A DNA stretch of 7,950 nt from an uncultured Eubacteriales bacterium (GTDB lineage: Bacteria; Bacillota; Clostridia; Oscillospirales; Oscillospiraceae), in contig CABRZL010000090.1 of assembly GCA_902475435.1 (NCBI GenBank), positions 1-7,950 on the forward strand, written 5' to 3'. Positions within the stretch are counted from its first letter, which is position 1, and each line of letters opens with the position of its first letter. Positions 1-4,640 of this stretch are shown piece after piece. The position numbers were made by a program, and so were the translations under genes. A model generated the notes under the pieces. That model ran no database searches. It was not told where the DNA came from and saw nothing but the letters and a program-made list of their open reading frames with translations.

Positions 1-430
1 CCGCGACAAATATGTGGAGCCACCTTATACTACTACATTTGGTATCCTGTTTTTGCCTTTTGAGGGGCTATATGCCGAGGTGGTGAATCAAGGCTTAATA
101 GAAGTCCTGCAACGAGAGTTTAACATTAATGTAGCCGGTCCCAGCACCATGGCGGCATTGCTAAATTCCCTGCAAATGGGATTCCGTACCTTGGCAATCC
201 AGAAGCGCAGCAATGAAGTCTGGAAAGTGCTGGGAGCAGTTAAAACAGAATTTGGAAAGTTTGAAGAGGTGATGCAGAAAATGCAGAACCATCTCCAGCA
301 GACCAGCAGTGATCTGGAAACGCTTATGGGAACACGTACTCGGGCCATCAACCGCAAACTAAAATCCATACAGGAGTTGGATGAGCCAACAGCGCAGGGA
401 ATATTGGGGTCAGAGGTGGCTGAACCCTGA
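1..430 (+). CDS. rmuC: DNA recombination protein RmuC, C-terminal part (5' end outside window)
   Basis: The open frame is already running at base 2 and stops at TGA 428-430, leaving about 142 residues. The stretch after the window edge reads DKYVEPPYTTTFGILFLP followed by EGLYAEV, which is the characteristic core of the RmuC family (usual form DKYI.PP.TTDFAIMFLP.EGLYAEV). The remainder is a helical tail rich in Lys, Glu and Gln (VWKVLGAVKTEFGKFEE and onward), as in RmuC C-termini. RmuC proteins are predicted nucleases with a coiled-coil N-terminal half that limit rearrangement at short inverted repeats; in this genome that role is inferred from family only. The GTG at 14 is an internal codon, not a start, because the conserved motif begins before it. 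The gene converges on ribU and shares its terminator at 486-519. Confidence 0.93.
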   Translation, partial: RDKYVEPPYTTTFGILFLPFEGLYAEVVNQGLIEVLQREFNINVAGPSTMAALLNSLQMGFRTLAIQKRSNEVWKVLGAVKTEFGKFEEVMQKMQNHLQQTSSDLETLMGTRTRAINRKLKSIQELDEPTAQGILGSEVAEP

Positions 431-485
431 TGTGTGAACGGAATGCCTGAGTTTGTGTTTGTTTTGTTGGGTTGACAGAAGAAAT

Positions 486-519
486 AAACGCAGATTGGCA
501 AAAAGTCAATCTGCGTTTT
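486..519. terminator. Bidirectional intrinsic terminator between rmuC and ribU
   Basis: A 12-bp stem (486-497 with 507-518: AAACGCAGATTG against CAATCTGCGTTT) can extend inward by a G.T and a C-G pair to leave an AAAAA loop. On the plus strand the stem runs into TTTT (516-519), ending rmuC transcripts. On the minus strand it is followed by a T-rich stretch (TTATTTCTTCT), ending ribU transcripts. Its place between two convergent genes fits a shared terminator. Confidence 0.88.
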
Positions 520-545
520 CTGATTGTAGAGAAGTCCAGTATATT

Positions 546-1223
546 TTACAGAACCCCGGTGAACACAAGAAACAGCAATACGAAGGTCAGCAAAATCACG
601 GCGGAAATCAGTGTGAAACCGAGATGAAAGCTATGCTTTTCCGTGCTATTGTGCTCCGGAACCAGATGAGCCTTTCGAAGCGCAGTAACCAGAGGTTTGT
701 AGAGTACCAAGGTCAGGCCGGTATTGATGCCGCTTTTGATCAGATTAAAGGGAAGAAATACGGTGGGCAGCATGGTGACAACTGTCTCGCGAGGAACACC
801 CATATAGAAAGGAGTTATGATGTAATTCCATAAAAGCATCATAACAGTCATGCTAATCATGCCAACGGCCAATCCGATAACGGCACCCTTCATATTGTGA
901 AACTTCTTGTAAAGCAGGGCTGCCGGTACGGCAAAGGCACAGGTGGAGATAATGTTCATAATCAGACCATAAACACCAGTGGTAGACATTGTGAACATTT
1001 CAATTGTACTGGAAATGACAGAGATAATGACTGACGTTAAGGGGCCATAGATGAAACCGGCGATGACAACAATCGCGTCTTTGGGATCATAGCTCAGGAA
1101 TCCGGCAACTGGAGGGATCAATTGTCCCAAAAGCGTTGCAATCAGACTGACGGCGCAGAGCATAGCGGTGACCACGATTTTGTGGGTGGTCTGGGAGCGG
1201 GTAGCGGTTACTGTGTTGGTCAT
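546..1223 (-). CDS. ribU: Riboflavin ECF transporter substrate-binding (S) component RibU
   Basis: This 225-residue integral membrane protein is the riboflavin-binding S component of an energy-coupling factor importer, which works with a shared EcfA/EcfA'/EcfT module encoded elsewhere. Visible evidence: an N-terminal hydrophobic helix near residues 15-40, the RibU hallmark LSYDPKD (43-49) followed by AGFIYGPL (55-62), further hydrophobic helices near 64-76, 84-104, 112-132 and 150-177, and the FN.IK.G pattern (159-165) seen in RibU proteins. The assignment is independently backed by an FMN riboswitch in the leader. The ATG at 1223 has AAGGAGG seven bases upstream (1231-1237). Oddly, after the usual S-component end near residue 185 there is a polar linker and an extra hydrophobic helix (about 201-223), giving an apparent seventh membrane segment; typical RibU has six. 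Confidence 0.93.
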   Translation of the reverse strand: MTNTVTATRSQTTHKIVVTAMLCAVSLIATLLGQLIPPVAGFLSYDPKDAIVVIAGFIYGPLTSVIISVISSTIEMFTMSTTGVYGLIMNIISTCAFAVPAALLYKKFHNMKGAVIGLAVGMISMTVMMLLWNYIITPFYMGVPRETVVTMLPTVFLPFNLIKSGINTGLTLVLYKPLVTALRKAHLVPEHNSTEKHSFHLGFTLISAVILLTFVLLFLVFTGVL

Positions 1224-1230
1224 AGAAAAA

Positions 1231-1300
1231 CCTCCTTAAATTTTAAGAACACCTGAACGCAGCCGTGCATTCAGGTGTCACAAAATCATATGGAGGTGTG
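1231..1300 (-). promoter_or_regulatory. ribU leader: expression platform with anti-Shine-Dalgarno and 9-bp hairpin
   Basis: Reading the minus strand after the riboswitch, CCTCC (1296-1292) is complementary to GGAGG of the ribU ribosome binding site (1235-1231), with one more A-U pair at the base. Between them lies a perfect 9-bp stem, ACACCTGAA/TTCAGGTGT (1249-1257 with 1270-1278), with an inner GCA/TGC helix closing a 4-base loop. The hairpin is followed by TCTTAAAATTT rather than a clean U-tract, so it is a poor terminator. The 3' strand of the aptamer P1 helix, continuing as GTGT, can alternatively pair with ACAC just before CCTCC (GTGT-CTC-ACAC, extendable across one mismatch). This suggests that FMN frees CCTCC to hide the ribosome binding site. 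The pairings are read from the sequence; the switching model is inference. Confidence 0.55.
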
Positions 1301-1304
1301 AGAC

Positions 1305-1461
1305 ACATCTTCTTTCATCCAGACTTGAGGCACATCAGCCAGTTACTGTCGGTACCGGAATTCCACCGGTTCAGCACCCGTAGGCGCGCGCGGACTGTGC
1401 AAAAGCAATCACCGCCGGTCGGGAATTGTGGCATACGCCACGCACCCTGCCCTGAAAACAT
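1305..1461 (-). ncRNA. FMN riboswitch (RFN element) upstream of ribU
   Basis: On the minus strand the conserved blocks of the RFN element appear in order: GGGCAGGGTG near the 5' end, AATTCCCGACCGGCGGT, AGTCCGCG, GGTGGAATTCCGGTACCGAC, AGTCTGGATGAAAGAAGAT at the 3' end. The closing P1 helix is formed by ATGTTTTC (1461-1454) with GAAGATGT (1312-1305), eight pairs including wobbles. The class binds flavin mononucleotide and lowers expression of riboflavin synthesis or uptake genes. Its location between a strong promoter and ribU makes the regulated gene unambiguous. Confidence 0.97.
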
Positions 1462-1487
1462 GGTTCATCAGATATTCTATTGCCTAT

Positions 1488-1516
1488 AGTATATCGAGTT
1501 GTTTCATAAATGTCAA
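1488..1516 (-). promoter_or_regulatory. Sigma-A type promoter of ribU
   Basis: On the minus strand a perfect -35 TTGACA (1516-1511) is separated by exactly 17 bases from a -10 TATACT (1493-1488), five of six to consensus. The start point would fall near 1481, about 20 bases before the riboswitch P1 helix. Confidence 0.9.
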
Positions 1517-1538
1517 TCTTTTTCTTTGACTCTTTTTG

Positions 1539-1547
1539 TGGTATACT
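1539..1547 (+). promoter_or_regulatory. Possible extended -10 promoter for the decayed gene at 1569
   Basis: TGG-TATACT (1539-1547) is an extended -10 motif on the plus strand with no good -35 at the right distance. It would place the start near 1554, immediately before a GAGGAGAGGG ribosome binding site. It sits back to back with the ribU promoter. Confidence 0.35.
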
Positions 1548-1568
1548 GACCCCGAGGAGAGGGACAGT

Positions 1569-1861
1569 ATGGCGTTGGCATGTACCTGTTCTGGACACCG
1601 GCCTGAGCGGTGGGCCTTGTGCCAACCAGAGTCAAGGTTGGTATGGAGCGTGCGGACAGTTATATGCAGAACATGGTATGCTGCGATTGGACTACAAAGC
1701 TGGAGGATCGTTATGGTGGCGGATGTATGCGATACATGGCGGAGCATTTACAGATCCTCAGGACGGCTTTTGATGGCAGCAACGGCGGAATGACTGATAC
1801 ATTATGCCAGAAGCCGTGGTTTTCCAATTGTGGTGTTTATGGCATTAGATCAGGTGGATAG
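1569..1861 (+). pseudogene. Decayed YpsA/DUF1273-like SLOG family gene (GHRPER motif), frameshifted
   Basis: A GAGGAGAGGG ribosome binding site (1554-1563) precedes ATG 1569, which opens a frame reading MALACTCSGHRPER and then loses resemblance to anything recognised. The (C)T..GHRPE(R/K) start is the hallmark of a Clostridial SLOG-family group (DUF1273, YpsA-like), whose general role is presumed nucleotide-derivative binding. A second family-like pattern, GCMRYMAE followed by HLQILR (from 1721), resembles the GCD.YFAE..L.LR motif of the same family. It lies in a different frame, 128 bases after GHRPER, close to the roughly 43-residue distance I recall for the family. Together these suggest a frameshifted, shortened remnant (family members are usually about 170-190 residues). 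The second frame stops at TAG 1861, overlapping the 3' end of the convergent DUF4830 gene by 12 bases. Alternative: a short orphan protein or a structured RNA, since GTTGGCA (1574-1580) and TGCCAAC (1620-1626) are complementary around a CACCG/CGGTG hairpin. Confidence 0.42.
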
Positions 1862-2317
1862 TAGGGGACGAAGGAAACCCTCGGCTCCACCGCGGCTGAG
1901 ATCTGCGCCAATGAGCTTGTTTTTATAGAGAAGCAGTGTGGCATAGACCGGTTCACTGCTCTCGTCTGGATAATCCTCTATCTGATAGACATATTGCATG
2001 ACAGTCTTGCCTTGATATTTTGTGAGGTCGAAGCCTTGAGATTGCTGAATGGCGTTGTATTGGGTATAGACCTCGTTAAATTCCTTGGGGATGCGCACTT
2101 CCTGAGTCCGAACCGGCTCTTGGGATACAGTGTATCCGCAGGAGGCCAGGAACTCCACTCTGGATTCTGGGGACTCCAGCTTTTTACCGGCAGTTTCTTG
2201 GAGATCTGCGGCGCTGCTGCGGTTTGCTAGAACAATAATCAAGATGAGCAGAGCCGCTGCGGCGCAGACGATGCCGATAAGCTTGGGCTTGGATAACTTA
2301 GCGGTTAAGATGACCAT
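1850..2317 (-). CDS. DUF4830 domain-containing membrane-anchored protein
   Basis: This 155-residue protein has a basic N-terminus, one hydrophobic segment (about residues 12-31, LIGIVCAAAALLILIIVLAN) and a soluble domain predicted outside the membrane. The domain has the pattern I associate with DUF4830: a CGYTVSQEPVRTQEVRIPKEF region (60-80), then YNAIQQSQGFDLTKYQGKTV (87-106), a Tyr-rich beta stretch (MQYVYQIEDYP) and a final LLLYKNKLIGADLSR (128-142). Its function is unknown; the family is common in spore-forming and gut Clostridia. ATG 2317 has AGGAGG seven bases upstream (2325-2330). It is divergent from rsuA, and its 3' end overlaps the decayed gene at 1569-1861. I see no intrinsic terminator after its stop. 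Confidence 0.8.
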   Translation of the reverse strand: MVILTAKLSKPKLIGIVCAAAALLILIIVLANRSSAADLQETAGKKLESPESRVEFLASCGYTVSQEPVRTQEVRIPKEFNEVYTQYNAIQQSQGFDLTKYQGKTVMQYVYQIEDYPDESSEPVYATLLLYKNKLIGADLSRGGAEGFLRPLLST

Positions 2318-2392
2318 AGGGATTCCTCCTGTTGCGAATTAGCGTTTTCGCTGCTGATCCAGTCTATGGTCAAGAAGGACAGCCTAGAACCG

Positions 2393-2400
2393 AAAGGATG
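2393..2400 (+). promoter_or_regulatory. Ribosome binding site deciding the rsuA start
   Basis: AAAGGATG (2393-2400) with its AAAGGA core lies nine bases before ATG 2408. This supports 2408 (or the adjacent ATG 2411) over the in-frame ATG at 2366, which has no ribosome binding site and would add 14 residues absent from the family. Confidence 0.65.
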
Positions 2401-2407
2401 GTTTTTT

Positions 2408-3094
2408 ATGATGCGATTGGACAAATTCCTGTCTGAGGCTGGAGTGGCATCCAGAAAGGAACTCAGATCCATGATCAAGAGCGGCCGTGTGTTGGTGGAT
2501 GGGAAGCCGGCAAAAAGTCCGGAAATGAAGATACAGGAGAATGTGCAACGCATTACAGTAGACAATTCCAATGTGACCTTAAAAGGAAGAATTGTACTGA
2601 TGCTGCACAAGCCGGCGGGATACGTAACCTCTACTGCTGATCCCAGAGACAGAACAGTTATGGAACTTTTGCCGTCGGAATACCAGAATCTATTTCCTGT
2701 GGGAAGGCTTGACAAAGAGACGGAGGGGCTTTTGCTGTTTACCAATGACGGAGATTTGGGGCATCGCCTTACATCGCCGAAGCATCAAATAGAAAAAGAA
2801 TATTATGCTGAAATTACGGGAGAAATCAGCGAGGAAGATATTCAGGCCTTTGCAGAAGGGATTGAACTTCGTGACGGTACCAGATGTCAGCCGGCAGTGT
2901 TGCAACTTTGCGCCGGGGGTTGCCGTGTTATAGTTCGGGAGGGGAAGTACCATCAGGTGCGACGTATGCTGGCCTCTAGAGGCAAGAGAGTGACATATCT
3001 GCGCCGGGAACGGGAAGGCGGACTTTCACTGGGAAGCCTTCCCAAGGGGGCGTATCGGGTATTAAATTTTGAGGAAATAGGCAATTTGCTGTAA
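2408..3094 (+). CDS. rsuA: 16S rRNA pseudouridine synthase, RsuA family
   Basis: This 228-residue enzyme converts a uridine of ribosomal RNA to pseudouridine; by family resemblance to RsuA the target is 16S rRNA (U516 in E. coli numbering). The N-terminus is an S4 RNA-binding domain (about 1-48: MRLDKFLSEAGVASRKELR, then GRVLVDGKPA). The catalytic domain follows, with MLHKPAGYVTSTADP (65-79), the catalytic loop GRLDKETEGLLLFTNDG (99-115; catalytic Asp102) and the third motif REGKYHQVRRMLAS.GK.V..L.R (177-200). The KYHQVRRM form favours RsuA over RluB/RluE, but substrate specificity cannot be proven from sequence. ATG 2411 immediately follows 2408 and could be the true start. The gene stands alone between a divergent neighbour and the ATPase promoter, and I did not find a convincing promoter in the short space before it. 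Confidence 0.9.
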   Translation: MMRLDKFLSEAGVASRKELRSMIKSGRVLVDGKPAKSPEMKIQENVQRITVDNSNVTLKGRIVLMLHKPAGYVTSTADPRDRTVMELLPSEYQNLFPVGRLDKETEGLLLFTNDGDLGHRLTSPKHQIEKEYYAEITGEISEEDIQAFAEGIELRDGTRCQPAVLQLCAGGCRVIVREGKYHQVRRMLASRGKRVTYLRREREGGLSLGSLPKGAYRVLNFEEIGNLL

Positions 3095-3134
3095 AAATAC
3101 CCAGAAAAGTCTCGATTTTTTCGTCCCATGGTCA

Positions 3135-3170
3135 GATTCACCAAAGGTTTTTAAAAAGCTTTGGTGAATC
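3135..3170. repeat. Perfect 12-bp inverted repeat before the ATPase promoter
   Basis: GATTCACCAAAG (3135-3146) and CTTTGGTGAATC (3159-3170) are exact reverse complements around GTTTTTAAAAAG, whose TTTTTAAAAA core is itself self-complementary. The stem is strong, but no U-tract follows on either strand, so it is not a standard intrinsic terminator. It lies 41 bases after the rsuA stop and ends six bases before the putative -35 at 3177. It could be an operator, a U-less terminator for rsuA, or a dispersed small repeat. Confidence 0.75.
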
Positions 3171-3176
3171 GGATAC

Positions 3177-3205
3177 TATACAGATGGATTTTGGTGTGCT
3201 AAAAT
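3177..3205 (+). promoter_or_regulatory. Promoter of the sugar ABC ATPase gene
   Basis: TATACA (3177-3182, four of six to the -35 consensus) is 17 bases from TAAAAT (3200-3205), which is preceded by TGC to give an extended -10. The predicted start near 3212 leaves a leader of about 32 bases. Confidence 0.65.
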
Positions 3206-3209
3206 AAAG

Positions 3210-3238
3210 CCATCTTAAACAAGCAAAAAGATGGGGGT
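3210..3238 (+). promoter_or_regulatory. Leader hairpin overlapping the ATPase ribosome binding site
   Basis: CCATCTT (3210-3216) is the exact complement of AAGATGG (3228-3234), with an 11-base loop. The 3' arm runs into the GGGGGT Shine-Dalgarno-like sequence (3233-3238) ahead of ATG 3244. Because the predicted transcript starts about here, the hairpin may form at the very 5' end and affect stability or ribosome access. Its effect is inference. Confidence 0.4.
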
Positions 3239-3243
3239 ATAAT

Positions 3244-4371
3244 ATGTCCAGCGTAACAATGAAGCATATTTATAAAAAATATGCAGGCGGTGTCATTGCA
3301 GTCACCGATTTTAACCTTGACGTCGAAGACAAAGAGTTTATCATTCTTGTCGGTCCTTCCGGCTGTGGTAAATCCACCACACTGCGTATGATTGCAGGTT
3401 TGGAAGAAATATCAGAAGGCGAGCTGTATATCGATGGCAAGCTTTGCAATGATGTCCCTCCCAAGGAGAGAGATATCGCCATGGTGTTCCAGAACTATGC
3501 GTTATATCCACATATGACTGTATATGAAAATATGTCCTTTGGATTAAAGCTTCGTAAGACGCCAAAAGATGAAATTAAACGCCGTGTAGAAGAGGCTGCT
3601 CAGATTTTGGAAATTGAACATTTGCTTGACCGTAAGCCCGCTGCTCTGTCCGGTGGTCAGCGTCAGCGTGTTGCTCTGGGTCGTGCAATCGTTCGTAATC
3701 CTAAGGTCTTCCTGCTTGACGAGCCTTTGTCTAACCTCGATGCAAAGCTCCGTACCCAGATGCGTTCTGAGTTGACAAAGCTCCACAAGAAGCTGGATAC
3801 TACTTTTATCTACGTTACGCATGACCAGACCGAGGCCATGACCATGGGTTCTCGTATTGTTGTCTTGAAGGACGGCATTATGCAGCAGGTTTCTACGCCC
3901 CAGGATCTGTATCAAAACCCCGTAAATCTGTTCGTGGCAACCTTTATTGGTTCTCCGTCTATGAACAAGATGGAGCATTCTGTCCTTTCCTCCAAAGATG
4001 GCCATACTTACATCACATTTGGTAGTGCAGAGGAAAATGCGACTGTACAGCTTCCGGATTCCATTGGCCTCAAGCCTGAGGTGATGGCATATATTGGCAA
4101 GGAAGTCATTATGGGAATTCGTCCTGAGCATATTCACGATGAGGAGATTTATCTGAAGAATTATCCTCAGTATAAGTTCAGCGCTACTGTAGATAATGTC
4201 GAGCCTCTCGGTGCACAGACGAACCTGTTCCTGCTCATTGGCGATCAGCAGTTTACTGCCGTTGTTGATCCTACTTCTGCTGCTAAAATGGGTGATAGAG
4301 TTGAAGTCACCTTTGAGGCAGAGCGTGTACATCTGTTTGATCCCGATACTGAAAAGTGCATTGATCTTTAA
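3244..4371 (+). CDS. ugpC: Sugar ABC importer ATP-binding protein, MalK/UgpC/MsmK type
   Basis: This 375-residue cytoplasmic ATPase drives carbohydrate uptake by ABC importers of the CUT1 type. The motifs are intact: Walker A GPSGCGKST (37-45), Q-loop FQNYALYPHMTVYENM (82-97), signature LSGGQRQR (135-142), Walker B VFLLDEP (155-161) with catalytic Glu160, D-loop SNLDAKLR (163-170) and switch His193 in VTHDQ. The C-terminal region (about 235-375, including MGIRPEHIHDEE) is the OB-fold/TOBE regulatory domain of the MalK group. The length matches the family (about 370). It is transcribed alone, with its own promoter and terminator and no permease or binding-protein neighbour, as for MsmK-type ATPases that serve several importers. 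The substrate is unknown, so the symbol marks the family. It ends with tandem TAA TAA stops. Confidence 0.93.
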   Translation: MSSVTMKHIYKKYAGGVIAVTDFNLDVEDKEFIILVGPSGCGKSTTLRMIAGLEEISEGELYIDGKLCNDVPPKERDIAMVFQNYALYPHMTVYENMSFGLKLRKTPKDEIKRRVEEAAQILEIEHLLDRKPAALSGGQRQRVALGRAIVRNPKVFLLDEPLSNLDAKLRTQMRSELTKLHKKLDTTFIYVTHDQTEAMTMGSRIVVLKDGIMQQVSTPQDLYQNPVNLFVATFIGSPSMNKMEHSVLSSKDGHTYITFGSAEENATVQLPDSIGLKPEVMAYIGKEVIMGIRPEHIHDEEIYLKNYPQYKFSATVDNVEPLGAQTNLFLLIGDQQFTAVVDPTSAAKMGDRVEVTFEAERVHLFDPDTEKCIDL

Positions 4372-4385
4372 TAAACCGCATTTTA

Positions 4386-4424
4386 GCGGAGTCGGTTTTG
4401 GCCGACTCCGCTTTTCGTCTTTTT
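4386..4424 (+). terminator. Intrinsic terminator after the sugar ATPase gene
   Basis: A perfect 10-bp GC-rich stem, GCGGAGTCGG (4386-4395) with CCGACTCCGC (4402-4411), closes a TTTTGG loop. It is followed by TTTTCGTCTTTTT (4412-4424). It begins 14 bases after the stop codon. Confidence 0.95.
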
Positions 4425-4432
4425 GTGCAAAA

Positions 4433-4486
4433 TTTGGCCAAAAATGCGATAACATCCCGAAAGCGAACCAAAATTTCAGGAAATTT
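4433..4486. promoter_or_regulatory. Palindromic AT-rich sites upstream of the cdaR-like promoter (possible operators)
   Basis: TTTGGCCAAA (4433-4442) is a perfect 10-bp palindrome. AAATTTC-AG-GAAATTT (4471-4486) is a 16-bp inverted repeat with 7-base half-sites. The octamer CAAAATTT occurs at the left flank of both (4428-4435 and 4469-4476). They end 23 bases before the -35 box at 4510, a usual position for an activator. No protein can be assigned to them from sequence alone; autoregulation by the downstream regulator is one possibility. Confidence 0.35.
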
Positions 4487-4509
4487 ATATGCAAATTGTC
4501 AAACAGGAC

Positions 4510-4538
4510 TTGCAATATTCTCGAAAAAAGTTTATAGT
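4510..4538 (+). promoter_or_regulatory. Promoter of the CdaR-like regulator gene
   Basis: TTGCAA (4510-4515, four of six) and TATAGT (4533-4538, five of six) are separated by exactly 17 bases. A start near 4545 would give a leader of about 95 bases before ATG 4641. Confidence 0.7.
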
Positions 4539-4625
4539 AAATGCGATTCCTATTTGTAGATGTAGAAATATGCCTTGCACGAGGGCAGGATGAATGAATA
4601 TGGGAGGCTGCACCTGTGCTCCCTG

Positions 4626-4632
4626 AAGGAGG
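4626..4632 (+). promoter_or_regulatory. Ribosome binding site deciding the CdaR-like gene start
   Basis: AAGGAGG (4626-4632), eight bases before ATG 4641, is a consensus site. It favours 4641 over the upstream in-frame ATG at 4590 and TTG at 4575, whose nearby GAGGGCAGG is poorly placed. Confidence 0.85.
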
Positions 4633-4640
4633 AAACTGCA

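Noticed and set aside
453..833. A 126-codon plus-strand frame opposite the 3' part of ribU
   Set aside because: It contains the bidirectional terminator and lies antisense to a clear membrane protein; its translation is low in hydrophobic order and unlike any family.
1249..1278. 9-bp hairpin in the ribU leader considered as an intrinsic terminator
   Set aside because: The minus-strand sequence after the stem is TCTTAAAATTT, not a U-tract, and it runs directly into the ribosome binding site.
1265..1625. Open frames on both strands across the riboswitch and ribU promoter
   Set aside because: The conserved RFN blocks and promoter boxes explain this stretch; the frames are accidental.
1574..1626. 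Complementary segments GTTGGCA/TGCCAAC around a CACCG/CGGTG hairpin, considered as a structured RNA gene
   Set aside because: It matches no RNA family I recognise (not 6S, tmRNA, SRP or RNase P), and the same bases encode the GHRPER motif, which explains the region better.
2366..2407. Upstream in-frame ATG that would lengthen RsuA by 14 residues
   Set aside because: It has no ribosome binding site, and the family starts at the MRLDKFL segment, which has one.
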